Shown: positions 37,922 through 46,500 of the stretch, piece after piece
How positions within the stretch are numbered: position 1 is the first letter of the stretch
How the letters are laid out: each line of letters starts with the position of its first letter
NCBI RefSeq assembly: GCF_029689945.1
Contig: NZ_CP121451.1
Span: 4,712,001-4,776,000 of the forward strand
Direction of reading: 5' to 3'
Length of the DNA stretch: 64,000 nucleotides
Origin: Paenibacillus amylolyticus
GTDB taxonomy: Bacteria; Bacillota; Bacilli; Paenibacillales; Paenibacillaceae
Program-made: the position numbers and the translations under genes
Notes under the pieces: model-generated
What the model was told of the DNA's origin: nothing
The model's database searches: none
What the model saw: the letters and a program-made list of their open reading frames with translations, nothing else

Positions 37922-39337
37922 TTAATTGGCTCGATCATTTCTTGTTTTGCTGCTGCGATTGAATGAGCCCTGGTTTGATTTACTGCTACTGCTGTTAGAT
38001 CTACTGCTACTTGGTCTACTGCCATTGGATCTACCTTCGTTTGAACGACTGCCACTCGTTTTGCCACTCTTGGCAAACCACTCGGATTTGGGCTTGCGTG
38101 CCGGGTTCGCCTTGGACTTGGCCGGTTTGCCTGCAGCCGATTTGTTGAAAGCAGGTTTACTGCCTGATGCTTTGCTGCTTTTCTCAAACACAGGTACACC
38201 CGTCATCGGATATGGATGACCTTTTACTTCAGGAATCGTCTTCTTGATTACCTTCTCGATATCCTTCAGGAATGGAAGTTCATCCTTCTCACAGAACGAG
38301 ATGGCCATCCCGCTTTTGCCCGCACGGCCTGTACGTCCAATACGGTGAACATACGTTTCCGGAATGTTAGGAAGGTTAAAGTTAATAACATGTGACAGTT
38401 CCTCAACGTCAATTCCTCTGGCCGCGATATCCGTTGCTACCAGTACTCGCGTAGCCCCACTCTTGAAATTGTTCAGTGCACGTTGTCGTTCATTCTGAGA
38501 CTTGTTACCATGAATGGCCTGTGCTGTAACATTCACTTTGGCCAAATCACGAGTAACCCGGTCAGCGCCGCGCTTCGTGCGTGTGAACACCAATGCCGTG
38601 GCGATGGATTTATCCTGCAGAATTTGGTTAAGCATAAGCTGCTTCTTGCCGTTCTCCAGCAAATATATAGACTGTTCGATGCGATCTACGGTTGAAGATA
38701 CCGGTGTAATTTCTACTTTGACTGGATCAACCAGCAGGGTCTTAACCATTTTGGTGATCTCAGGAGGCATGGTCGCTGAGAAGAACAGCGTCTGCTTTTT
38801 GTTCGGCATCTTCGCAATAATTCGTTTCACATCATGAATGAAGCCCATATCCAACATCCGGTCTGCTTCATCCAGAACGAGAATCTCAACCATTTTCAGA
38901 TCAATACGCTTCTGGTTAATCAGATCGTTCAATCGGCCAGGTGTTGCGATTATAATGTCTGCACCTTGATTAAGCGCACGTTCCTGCACTTTTTGCGAAA
39001 CACCGCCAACGATAGCTGTACAACGAATGTCCGTATAGCGGCTATATATCTTGATGTTATCTGCAATCTGAATAGCGAGTTCTCTAGTTGGTGTCAAAAT
39101 CAATGAGCGAATATGTCGTGCGGACTTGGGTCCTTTCGATCTTTCGCTTAATAATTGAATGATCGGTAGCGAAAAAGCTGCCGTCTTGCCTGTTCCTGTC
39201 TGTGCACATCCCAGCAGATCTCTGCCCGCTAATACAGCTGGAATAGACTGTTCCTGTATAGGCGTAGGATTGGTATAGTTTGCTTTGCTTAATCCTTCCA
39301 GTATGGAGGGGATAATATTCAAGTCCTTAAATGTCAT
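37922..39337 (-). CDS. DEAD-box ATP-dependent RNA helicase (CshA/RhlE-like)
   Basis: 471 aa from the ATG at 39337, with AAGGAG upstream. All core motifs are present: Q motif PTPIQEQSIPA, Walker A AQTGTGKT, PTRELA, DEAD, SAT, then domain 2 with ARGIDVEELSHVINF and HRIGRTGRAG. The C-terminal 90 residues are a basic, low-complexity tail rich in Ser, Asn, Lys, Arg and Gly (SGSRSNEGRSNGSRPSSSRS), which is usual for RNA contact or condensation. Likely helps RNA unfolding, ribosome assembly or cold growth. Confidence 0.93.
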   Translation of the reverse strand: MTFKDLNIIPSILEGLSKANYTNPTPIQEQSIPAVLAGRDLLGCAQTGTGKTAAFSLPIIQLLSERSKGPKSARHIRSLILTPTRELAIQIADNIKIYSRYTDIRCTAIVGGVSQKVQERALNQGADIIIATPGRLNDLINQKRIDLKMVEILVLDEADRMLDMGFIHDVKRIIAKMPNKKQTLFFSATMPPEITKMVKTLLVDPVKVEITPVSSTVDRIEQSIYLLENGKKQLMLNQILQDKSIATALVFTRTKRGADRVTRDLAKVNVTAQAIHGNKSQNERQRALNNFKSGATRVLVATDIAARGIDVEELSHVINFNLPNIPETYVHRIGRTGRAGKSGMAISFCEKDELPFLKDIEKVIKKTIPEVKGHPYPMTGVPVFEKSSKASGSKPAFNKSAAGKPAKSKANPARKPKSEWFAKSGKTSGSRSNEGRSNGSRPSSSRSNSSSSKSNQGSFNRSSKTRNDRAN

Positions 39338-39453
39338 GTTGTCTCCTTCATTTACGCACATCTATCGATAAGACGTATCTTTTATTTCACACGTAACGTA
39401 TAAGGATAACATTAAAAACGTAATCTGTACATTATCTTTTTAAAACCACTTGT

Positions 39454-39768
39454 CTAACTAACCAATTTCAGACCCACTGCTGATCCGAGTACCATGGCGA
39501 TAAACAGTATTCTTAGGGCATTTCGAGGTTCGCCGTAAAACATCATACCCAGAATGGCCCCGCCGGAGGCTCCGATTCCCGTCCATACCGCATATGCTGT
39601 CCCCATTGGAAGAGTTCTCATCGCAAGGGACAGGAATATAAAGCTTAAACCAAACCCGGCTACCAATAGAACCAGTGAAATGAAGTTACGGTCTTTGTGC
39701 AACTTGTTTATCATCAGCACCCCAATCATCTCAAAGACCCCTGCCAAGATAAGAAATACCCAGTTCAT
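39454..39768 (-). CDS. ykkD: SMR family guanidinium exporter subunit YkkD
   Basis: 104 aa with four membrane helices and the SMR signature MGTAYAVWTGIGASGGAILG. It closely resembles B. subtilis YkkD in helix pattern and ends SAVGLKLVS. The start ATG overlaps the ykkC stop (ATGA). Paired SMR proteins form an asymmetric heterodimer that exports guanidinium in exchange for protons. Expression is controlled by the guanidine-I riboswitch upstream. Confidence 0.92.
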   Translation of the reverse strand: MNWVFLILAGVFEMIGVLMINKLHKDRNFISLVLLVAGFGLSFIFLSLAMRTLPMGTAYAVWTGIGASGGAILGMMFYGEPRNALRILFIAMVLGSAVGLKLVS

Positions 39769-40106
39769 GATTGCTGCAACTCCTTATTCTTTTCTTTGCT
39801 TAGCATTTTAAGACCAATTACACCGAGTAAAAGTATACCAATGAGTATCATTTTTCCGGCTTCAACCGTTGCATCGAACAAAATAATCTCTGCAAGTACA
39901 GTGCCAGCGGTACCGAGGCCCACAAATACTGCATATACCGTTCCCACCGGCAGTGTACGCGAAGCTGCAATCATCAAGGAGAAACTGATTAGAATGGCAA
40001 CCAGCGTAAGGCTCCATTCCAGCAAACCACTGGCATGTTTCAATCCAATGACCCAACCCACTTCAAACAACGCAGCAACCACAACCGACATCCAGGTTTT
40101 ATTCAT
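39765..40106 (-). CDS. ykkC: SMR family guanidinium exporter subunit YkkC
   Basis: 113 aa, four membrane helices, membrane-embedded Glu in ALFEVGWVIGLKHA and the SMR signature LPVGTVYAVFVGLGTAGTVL. Very similar to B. subtilis YkkC. Together with YkkD it forms the heterodimeric pump. The gene follows the guanidine-I riboswitch and its terminator by about 60 nt, which is the known regulatory arrangement and supports guanidinium rather than general drug export. Confidence 0.93.
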   Translation of the reverse strand: MNKTWMSVVVAALFEVGWVIGLKHASGLLEWSLTLVAILISFSLMIAASRTLPVGTVYAVFVGLGTAGTVLAEIILFDATVEAGKMILIGILLLGVIGLKMLSKEKNKELQQS

Positions 40107-40167
40107 ACCTGAAACACCCCTTCTTTAATTCATTTTTGACGCCCAGTCTGGAACATTAGCGGAAAAA

Positions 40168-40217
40168 TAAAAAAAGCCCGGGAAACAAACTGCATATCGC
40201 AGTTCATCTCCCAGGCT
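40168..40217 (-). terminator. Riboswitch-controlled terminator of ykkCD
   Basis: Minus-strand AGCCTGGGA ... TCCCGGGCT stem with an inner GAACTGC/GCAGTT hairpin, followed by T7. It overlaps the 3' end of the aptamer (AAAGCCTGGGAGA), so ligand binding would prevent its formation and switch transcription on. Confidence 0.9.
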
Positions 40218-40310
40218 TTTATCCCTCCGTGGCACAACCATCAGGTTGCGGGTTTTCTCTGGACCAGACCGACTCATGTTGCATCGCGGAACCCTAGAAA
40301 ACCTGATTTT
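40205..40310 (-). ncRNA. Guanidine-I riboswitch (ykkC/yxkD class)
   Basis: The minus strand carries the hallmark conserved segments in order: TCTAGGGTTCCGC, TCTGGTCCAGAGA, then ACGGAGGGATAAAAGCC and TGGGAGA. These are the strongly conserved core of the ykkC class that binds guanidinium. The aptamer is followed at once by an overlapping terminator and then ykkC-ykkD, the classic target genes. The identification needs no other evidence. Confidence 0.95.
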
Positions 40311-40377
40311 ATTCTAATGTGTCTCCAATTATACACACTTTCACTATATTGGCAACCCCAAGAATACGTTCATGCCC

Positions 40378-41007
40378 TCATTTGATAATGACGCCCATTA
40401 AGCCTACAAATGTTGCAGCTTGATGTGGTGAGATCACACATCCATTGAGGTCTTCCATGGTTAGGATCAAGGAGTCAAATTGGCAATCACTAAGATCCAG
40501 ATCCTTCATTTTGGTGCCCGTCATGGAAGCTTGGTCGATGTTACATTGATTCAATTCCATTTTTTGTAGTGCCAGATAGGCAAAGTCCGCACCAATCAAG
40601 CTACATTCCGAGAATGAGACCTGTTTCAGATGCGCAAAGCGGAAATTGCTGTAGTCGCCCAGCCCATGAAGGAAACTGACATTTTGCAATCGACTATTCG
40701 AAAAATCAGTTCCGACAAACTTGCAGTTATGCCATTCGATCCGGTGCATGAATGCACTGGAGAGATTCACATTAGAGAAGTCGCAGTGCTCGAACCGGAC
40801 ATCGGTGAATTCAAACTGTTCCAAGGTGGACTCCGAGATCGTCACATGTCTAAATACAACATGTTCAAATGAAACTTTACTCGCTTCCTGGTGATCCAAC
40901 GTAATATTCTCGATCAGATTGTGTTTGTACTCCACTTTGGATTGAAGAAAACCAATCGTTTCCGGTTCGAGCAACTGCTCTTGAAGCTTAGGTTTGTCCA
41001 CTTTCAT
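40378..41007 (-). CDS. Pentapeptide-repeat protein
   Basis: 209 aa from the ATG at 41007, whose ATGA overlaps the stop of the upstream methyltransferase. From residue 35 on there are tandem pentapeptide-like units A(N/D)LXX (for example FEHCDFSNVNLSSAF, LIGADFAYLALQKM, LDLSDCQFDSL), forming a right-handed quadrilateral beta-helix. Related folds include Qnr/McbG, which mimic DNA and protect gyrase, but many members have other or unknown roles. Coupling to a methyltransferase does not define the function. Confidence 0.82.
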   Translation of the reverse strand: MKVDKPKLQEQLLEPETIGFLQSKVEYKHNLIENITLDHQEASKVSFEHVVFRHVTISESTLEQFEFTDVRFEHCDFSNVNLSSAFMHRIEWHNCKFVGTDFSNSRLQNVSFLHGLGDYSNFRFAHLKQVSFSECSLIGADFAYLALQKMELNQCNIDQASMTGTKMKDLDLSDCQFDSLILTMEDLNGCVISPHQAATFVGLMGVIIK

Positions 41008-41783
41008 ACCGCATTCCCCGATTCCTTGATAGCTACGACTCGCAGTCGGCTTCTGTCCAGATACCATTGCCCATTCCGCATCAGTTGTTGCTGTACTTTT
41101 TTCTCCACTGCTTCCATAATAACATCCTGTTCCGCAGGCGCGATACCGCTGAATAAATACGCCGCAAAGCTGGTCAAAAACTTTCTGACGCCTGGCTTGA
41201 ACGGGGTAAATTGGTCAACGTGCTGAGCCAGACTCACTCGAAATCCGTGCTGCTCCAGTAGATTCGAATATTCGCCAATGGTCGGGTGATACCATGGATT
41301 CCTACCTTCCCATTCGTATCCACGGGCATTCAATTCTTCCCGTACCGCTGTAATTATAATAGCCGTATTGCCATTTCCAGCAAACTCAGCCACGAATCGT
41401 CCGCCCGCCTTGAGCGCCAACTGTATGGATTGAATTACAGCCGGAGCATCTTGTATCCAATGCAGAACGGCATGAGAGAAGACAGCATCAAACGGTTCTT
41501 CTGTCCGATAATGACAAGCATTGGCGACTTGAAGGTTAATATCCGGGAATTTCTGCTTAGCTTGCCTGATCGTTTCCTCCGAAAAATCTATACCTACCGG
41601 CAGAGCTCCTGCGGCCGCAATTTTGGCTGTAATCTCCCCATTGCCACAGCCCACATCAAGGATTCGTTCTCCATGGGACGGCTGGAGCAAGGCCAAGATA
41701 GGTGTTTCCTGTAACGCTCTAAAAGGAGCAGAATGACCACTCCACAGTTCGTTCGTTTGACCGAATGAAGGTCTGTTATTCAT
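41004..41783 (-). CDS. SAM-dependent methyltransferase (trans-aconitate methyltransferase-like)
   Basis: 259 aa from the ATG at 41783, with GAGGAGGAG upstream. Motif I is RILDVGCGNGEITAKIAAAG, motif II LPVGIDFSEETIRQAK, and FDAVFSHAVLHWIQDAPAVI is the post-II region typical of the Tam-like group (methyltransferase_11/25). The C-terminus aligns with LEQHGFRVSLAQHVDQFTPF. The substrate is not known. Co-translated with the downstream pentapeptide-repeat gene. Confidence 0.87.
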   Translation of the reverse strand: MNNRPSFGQTNELWSGHSAPFRALQETPILALLQPSHGERILDVGCGNGEITAKIAAAGALPVGIDFSEETIRQAKQKFPDINLQVANACHYRTEEPFDAVFSHAVLHWIQDAPAVIQSIQLALKAGGRFVAEFAGNGNTAIIITAVREELNARGYEWEGRNPWYHPTIGEYSNLLEQHGFRVSLAQHVDQFTPFKPGVRKFLTSFAAYLFSGIAPAEQDVIMEAVEKKVQQQLMRNGQWYLDRSRLRVVAIKESGNAV

Positions 41784-41899
41784 AAATATAATCTCCTCCT
41801 CAATTAAGGATCTAATGTATCTATAATAACTATAATACAGGAAAACTGTCAATTCACGTCTTTTGGTTCTGATCACCACATCTCACGAAAAGCATACGA

Positions 41900-41928
41900 A
41901 AAAAGGACAACCTGTCGCGGTTGCCCTT
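41900..41928 (-). terminator. Intrinsic terminator after the threonine aldolase gene
   Basis: Minus-strand GGGCAACCGCGACAGGTTGTCC followed by TTTTTT, 24 nt beyond the aldolase stop. Confidence 0.8.
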
Positions 41929-41951
41929 AATTAGCATTAACATATGCAAAG

Positions 41952-43037
41952 CTATACCAATACCAATACTTCTAGTCGCTGTTCAATCTGAATCTCTTCG
42001 TGCAGTAATTGAGTGATGTCACGTGTCAGTGCATCCACGTTCTCCTGCCGAGTTGCCCAGCTGGTACAGAATCGCACTGCACTGTGAGTATCGTCAACCT
42101 TTTCCCAGAAGGAGAAGGTATAACCGCTGCGTAATTTCGCAAGCAAATGATCAGGCAGAATCGGAAACTGCTGGTTGGTTGGTGAATCGTACAGGAAGCG
42201 TACTCCCTGCTGTTCAAGTGAATCATGAATTCTCAAGGCCATATCTACAGCATGGCGGGAAATATCGAGATACAGACCATCTTCAAACAAGGTTTCGAAT
42301 TGAATCCCCAGCAATCTGCCTTTGGCAAGCAGGCCACCTTTTTGTTTGATCATATAACGAAAATCCGGTTTGAGCGCATCATTCAGAATAACAACCGCTT
42401 CTCCCATCAATGCCCCAATCTTGGTTCCCCCGATATAAAACACATCACACAGACGTGCAAGATCGGCAAGTGTCATATCACAATCTCTGGAGGCAAGTGC
42501 ATATCCAAGACGTGCTCCGTCCACGAAAAATGGAAGGCCACACGCGCTGCTGACTGTGTGCAAAGCTTGTAATTCTGCCTTGCTGTACATCGTTCCGTTC
42601 TCCGTTGGTTGAGATATGTAGACCATCCCTGGCTGCACGCAATGTTCCGGTGACGACTCGTTCATATGTGCATCATAGACTACCCTAACCTGTTCAGGCG
42701 TGATCTTTCCGTCTTCGCTTGGAACCGTGAGCACCTTATGTCCCGTTGCTTCAATTGCTCCCGTCTCATGAACTGCAATATGTCCAGAGCTCGCTGCAAT
42801 CACACCTTGATATGGACGCAAAATAGACGCGATCACCGTTGTATTGGTCTGTGTACCGCCAACCAGAAAATGAACATCTGCTTGCTCATAGTCACAGGCC
42901 TGACGAATAAGCATTCTCGCCCGTTCACAGTGCTCATCCGTGCCGTACCCGCTTGTCTGTTCCATATTCGTTTCCATGAGTCTTTGTAAAATGCGTTCAT
43001 GCGCACCTTCGTTATAGTCACATTCAAATCTTATCAT
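41952..43037 (-). CDS. Low-specificity L-threonine aldolase-like PLP enzyme
   Basis: 361 aa, beta-eliminating lyase/threonine aldolase family. Conserved regions: FECDYNEGAHERIL, FLVGGTQTNTTVIAS, SGHIAVHETGAIEATGHKV, FFVDGARLGYALAS, and the PLP Lys in YIGGTKIGALMGEA. It splits L-threonine or L-allo-threonine to glycine and acetaldehyde in the cytosol. The ATG overlaps the stop of the upstream MarR gene by 4 nt, so expression is linked to that regulator. Confidence 0.9.
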   Translation of the reverse strand: MIRFECDYNEGAHERILQRLMETNMEQTSGYGTDEHCERARMLIRQACDYEQADVHFLVGGTQTNTTVIASILRPYQGVIAASSGHIAVHETGAIEATGHKVLTVPSEDGKITPEQVRVVYDAHMNESSPEHCVQPGMVYISQPTENGTMYSKAELQALHTVSSACGLPFFVDGARLGYALASRDCDMTLADLARLCDVFYIGGTKIGALMGEAVVILNDALKPDFRYMIKQKGGLLAKGRLLGIQFETLFEDGLYLDISRHAVDMALRIHDSLEQQGVRFLYDSPTNQQFPILPDHLLAKLRSGYTFSFWEKVDDTHSAVRFCTSWATRQENVDALTRDITQLLHEEIQIEQRLEVLVLV

Positions 43038-43495
43038 CGTGTTGTCTCTCCTGCCTTCTTGTTCAACTTCTCTTGTATATTCATCATGGAGGTGTATACC
43101 TCTTGAATCTCTTCTTCATTGAGGTCTTGCATTAATTTCAGGATCTGTTGATCGGATCGATCATTCAATTGGGCATACAGCTCCTCACCCTTGGCTGTCA
43201 GACGGATCAGACTGACCCGGCTATCGGCTTCAGAATTCACTTTCACCAGCAGACCTTCCTTGGTCAGCTTGTTCACGATCCGGCTCATATAACTGCGATC
43301 AATGGTCAATGTATCCACCAAGTTGTTCGCAATGCTCTCTCCCCGAATTCCAATCTCAATAATGACCCGTACTTCGGCAAAGGAATACCCTGTTCCGAGA
43401 ATATGCTTGTCGAGTACACCAAGTATGTTCGTATAAAACCGGTTAAAACGTCGCATGTCAGCCAAAATATCTGAATTTATGTACTGAGAGTCGAT
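43034..43495 (-). CDS. MarR family transcriptional regulator (with odd start codon)
   Basis: The winged-helix domain reads IRGESIANNLVDTLTIDRSY, MSRIVNKLTKEGLLVKVNSE and DSRVSLIRLTAKGEEL. The natural start should be next to AAAGGAGGG: 6 nt after it the codon is ATC (43493-43495), giving DSQYINSDILADMRRFNRFY. An in-frame TTG at 43465 exists without a site. ATC may be a sequencing error for ATG. Two direct repeats with palindromic cores in the promoter (43511-43566) indicate autoregulation. It is translationally coupled to the threonine aldolase gene. Confidence 0.85.
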   Translation of the reverse strand: MDSQYINSDILADMRRFNRFYTNILGVLDKHILGTGYSFAEVRVIIEIGIRGESIANNLVDTLTIDRSYMSRIVNKLTKEGLLVKVNSEADSRVSLIRLTAKGEELYAQLNDRSDQQILKLMQDLNEEEIQEVYTSMMNIQEKLNKKAGETTR

Positions 43496-43510
43496 GTCAA
43501 ACCCTCCTTT

Positions 43511-43566
43511 TTAGTGGACATTGTCAACATTATAATAATCAGGTTAGTGGACGTTGTCAACATTAT
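43511..43566. promoter_or_regulatory. Two direct 23-bp repeats, probable MarR operators
   Basis: TTAGTGGAC(A/G)TTGTCAACATT with continuing AT occurs at 43511-43533 and 43544-43566, with one difference. Each holds the core palindrome GAC(A/G)TTGTC. The spacing is exactly 33 bp, about three helical turns, in front of the marR gene. Confidence 0.75.
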
Positions 43567-43605
43567 CTTTTCCTTGGCATTTGGTAACCTCATTTTTAAT
43601 TCGTA

Positions 43606-43631
43606 CAAAAAAGCTGCGCATAAGCGCAGCT
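43606..43631 (-). terminator. Intrinsic terminator of the gal-sulfo-amidino operon
   Basis: AGCTGCGC and GCGCAGCT form the stem, with TTTTTTG after it on the minus strand. It lies 24 nt beyond the stop of the last gene and closes the operon that begins near 54489. Confidence 0.85.
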
Positions 43632-43654
43632 ATTCCTACCTGGTAAGGTCAGTC

Positions 43655-44536
43655 CTATTTTAATTTTCTCGATAATATAGATGTTGCACATCCTAATCCT
43701 CCTGCACCTTTTCTCAATTCACTAATTTCAACTTCCACAATGGAAATATCATGTTTCTGATAGAAGCGTTTGGTCGATGGACAATCTGCTGGCATAACAA
43801 TGGTTCGTGGGGCAATAGTTACTACATTCATGGCTTTTTTGTAAGTGACTTCTTCACTTTCTAAAACATCAATAATTGTGATTCCATGCTCCTGCAAGAT
43901 CATAATAACTTCCTTGGAGACAAGTTGACTTCTTAACAATACCATATCATGATCGATGAATTGCATAACGCCTAGCAGATGCTGGATTGTAGATGGGACT
44001 TCCACTTTCAGCGTGTTTACTCCCTGGTTTTGGAGTATTTCGCTAACCTGTCGAAACCCCTCATCATTGGTACGCCCCCCTACGCCTATAATAACAAGTT
44101 TCGGATTCAACCATAGCCCATCAGCGCCTTCAAATGTGCCATCACCAGTTACTTTTCCGATGATGGGAATATCCAGTTTAGTTATTGTTTCCTCTGCTAG
44201 AGATGGCTCACCATAACGAACAGGAAATTTCATTGAACTTACAATAGCACCTACTGGAGTCAGAAAGAGCAGGTCTCTGGCATACATTAAGTTAAAGAAT
44301 TTCCCAGTCAAACTAACTTGCTCATTCAACGGAATCAAGTTCACCTGAATACCATTACTTTGAAAACACTCTATAATTGATTCAAACTCTTTCTTAATTT
44401 TGGAATATTTAATTTTTTCCAAATGCATCATTTGAGAAGGAACTTGTATATGTTCAATCTCGGGTAACGGTATATGCAATAACACTGACTGAGCATCATT
44501 GTATTCTGAGTTTAGAAACCCTATAGATAAGTTCAT
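43655..44536 (-). CDS. Amidinotransferase/dimethylarginine dimethylaminohydrolase-fold enzyme
   Basis: 293 aa from the ATG at 44536, which overlaps the previous stop as TAATG; AGGAG lies 7 nt upstream. The guanidine-modifying superfamily motifs are visible: ARDLLFLTP, GTFEGADGLWLNPKLVIIG, catalytic His in IQHLLGVMQFIDHDMVLL and the active-site Cys in GGLGCATSIL near the C-terminus. Members either hydrolyse guanidino groups (DDAH, arginine deiminase) or transfer amidino groups. Last gene of the eight-gene operon. The presence of a sulfotransferase and exporters upstream favours a specialised metabolite role, but which reaction is run is open. Confidence 0.82.
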   Translation of the reverse strand: MNLSIGFLNSEYNDAQSVLLHIPLPEIEHIQVPSQMMHLEKIKYSKIKKEFESIIECFQSNGIQVNLIPLNEQVSLTGKFFNLMYARDLLFLTPVGAIVSSMKFPVRYGEPSLAEETITKLDIPIIGKVTGDGTFEGADGLWLNPKLVIIGVGGRTNDEGFRQVSEILQNQGVNTLKVEVPSTIQHLLGVMQFIDHDMVLLRSQLVSKEVIMILQEHGITIIDVLESEEVTYKKAMNVVTIAPRTIVMPADCPSTKRFYQKHDISIVEVEISELRKGAGGLGCATSILSRKLK

Positions 44537-45903
44537 TACCATTCTCCTATTTTTTCATAGTGATATCCCAATTGATGAGAAGTCTCCATGATTTCCGGTC
44601 CATTTATAACATCGAGAATAGAGGATTCTCTCCTTTTCCACCTTGCACCAATAGGCTTTGCAGTAGATTGAATCAGTGGCAGGTTATCCAGATTTAACGG
44701 GGTAATCAATTGACTATCCAATTGCATGAATTCCAATAATTTAAGAAAAACATTTTTACGAGTCTGCACATTACCAATAATATCCTCAAAGTTAACTCGG
44801 CACATTTTCAATCCATACTGACTCATTGTCATCAACTGATTGTTATTCGCACTCCATTGAAAAGCACATACTTCTTCCAGTGTTGATTCAATATACTGTT
44901 CCCAAGATGGCGGCCGATCAAAATTCCACCACCACTGCCCCCACTCATATCGATCCGAGTAACCTTTGATACGCAAACGTGGAGGTAAACTTTGATCTTG
45001 TTCCAAATACTCTTTTAAATTCGCAGAATAAAAACCTCGATGAAGCCAGCCATCAATTAACCCATTTATAGATGCCGCGGGATTTCTGGTAAGATGAATT
45101 ACTTTTATTTGGGCAGCAGGGAATAAATCCTTAATGAACTTCATGCGATAGGAATTTCCAGGATCTTTAATAAGAAGTGTCTTTTCTTTCAGATCGATCT
45201 GACTAATATGTTTATGTGGATAAATAAGAATAAATCTGGGTTCCTCAATAATTATGGAATCAGGCGGATTCAATAACATTGGCATTTCCGGGAAAAACGT
45301 CCTGATTTTAAACTCATTAATATCATAATAATACGGATTTATCCCCGGATAAGCATGCCTCAATTCTTGAATTAATGTTAAATAGAACTCTTCAATCTTG
45401 AAGTAGGTATACTCTGCAAAATGCTGTTCAATAACTCGCAAGGCTATACATGAAAATTCAGGAAAATCAAAACCAATACATGGCCATTGGATAGCGAACC
45501 TTAAGGCAAGGTTTCTCACATATTCGTCTATACAGATATTATGCAGACCGATTGGTTCTGAATTCCAGATCAAGCAATCCTGTAATATATCTCTGCTCAA
45601 ATGAGCATAGGTCAGATCGTCCGTCTTCAAAGGATGAATGATCTCCGAATCGGACATATCCGTCAGCAGATTATTTATTTTAAGAAACGGCACGGTCTCA
45701 CCTGAGGGAGCATAGATACCCGGAAGCTGTTTCAACATGTGATAGAGCAAACTTGAACCTGAACGTGACGAAGAAGCAATGATAACGACTTTCCCTACAT
45801 CTTTCAGACTGTGAGGGTAATCTTTCAAAGACTCATCGTTACCCAATATAAAGTGACGATAACGTTGCACTTCACTGATGATTTTTTGATAAGAAATCTC
45901 CAC
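44536..45903 (-). CDS. PAPS-dependent sulfotransferase family protein
   Basis: 455 aa. The 5'-phosphosulfate-binding loop VVIIASSSRSGSSLLYHML (about residues 39-57) and the 3'-phosphate-binding segment VIHLTRNPAASINGLI (about 270-285) are clear. The C-terminal third contains WGQWWWNFDRPPSWEQYIES and carries substrate-binding elements longer than in minimal sulfotransferases. There is no signal peptide, so it sulfates a cytosolic substrate. It follows the APS kinase gene, which makes its co-substrate. Overlaps the next gene by 1 nt. Confidence 0.85.
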   Translation of the reverse strand: MEISYQKIISEVQRYRHFILGNDESLKDYPHSLKDVGKVVIIASSSRSGSSLLYHMLKQLPGIYAPSGETVPFLKINNLLTDMSDSEIIHPLKTDDLTYAHLSRDILQDCLIWNSEPIGLHNICIDEYVRNLALRFAIQWPCIGFDFPEFSCIALRVIEQHFAEYTYFKIEEFYLTLIQELRHAYPGINPYYYDINEFKIRTFFPEMPMLLNPPDSIIIEEPRFILIYPHKHISQIDLKEKTLLIKDPGNSYRMKFIKDLFPAAQIKVIHLTRNPAASINGLIDGWLHRGFYSANLKEYLEQDQSLPPRLRIKGYSDRYEWGQWWWNFDRPPSWEQYIESTLEEVCAFQWSANNNQLMTMSQYGLKMCRVNFEDIIGNVQTRKNVFLKLLEFMQLDSQLITPLNLDNLPLIQSTAKPIGARWKRRESSILDVINGPEIMETSHQLGYHYEKIGEW

Positions 45904-45920
45904 TACTTACGACGCTCCTT

Positions 45921-46500
45921 TCAATTTATTTTAAGTTGCATTAGCACCTTCTCTATAATTAGATCTGATGTTGCCACCACACTTAATGTATCTGTATGGA
46001 TTGTTAAATCAGGCGATTCTGGAGCTTCATAAGGAGAATCAATTCCAGTAAAATTAGTGATTTCTCCTGCCAATGCTTTTTTGTACAAACCTTTGGGGTC
46101 ACGTCGGATACATTCCTCCATCTCGGTATGAACGTAAACCTCAATAAAATGAGCAGTCCCAATTCTCTCTTGGCCAGTGCTCGTTGTTCCCTGATAGGTG
46201 AAATTGAAGATACTAATACTATGCACCCCGTAGTTCTTAAAATATTGGCCACCTCAGAGATTCTTCTAATATTTTCATTACGGTCAGCCACAGAATAGCC
46301 CAGATCGGAATTCAATCCTGTTCGCAGATCATCCCCGTCAAGAATATAAACTGATAGAGAATTTGCACTCAATGAGCGTTCAACTTTCCGCGCAATGGTT
46401 GTTTTACCCGCACCTGACAGTCCAGTCATCCAGACAACAAGTCCGGATGACGACAGCGTTTTTTGGTGATATCGTTAAATTGTTGCGATGTTGGTATCAT
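45921..46500 (-). CDS. cysC: Adenylylsulfate (APS) kinase CysC, two frameshifts as sequenced
   Basis: Makes PAPS from APS and ATP. The P-loop [35 protein letters not shown] and [10 protein letters not shown] are diagnostic, and the lid region [20 protein letters not shown] lies in the following frame. Breaks occur at T6 on the plus strand (46459-46464) and near 46163. Adding one A at each in gene orientation restores [19 protein letters not shown] and [13 protein letters not shown], giving 193 aa of normal size. The start at 46500 has GGAGG 6 nt upstream and overlaps the GH53 gene by 26 nt. It sits directly before the sulfotransferase, so the pair forms a dedicated sulfation module. Confidence 0.88.

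Noticed and set aside
40378..41007. Qnr quinolone-resistance protein
   Set aside because: The pentapeptide pattern is irregular and the full double-coil Qnr layout with loops is not evident. Only a general pentapeptide-repeat call is supported.
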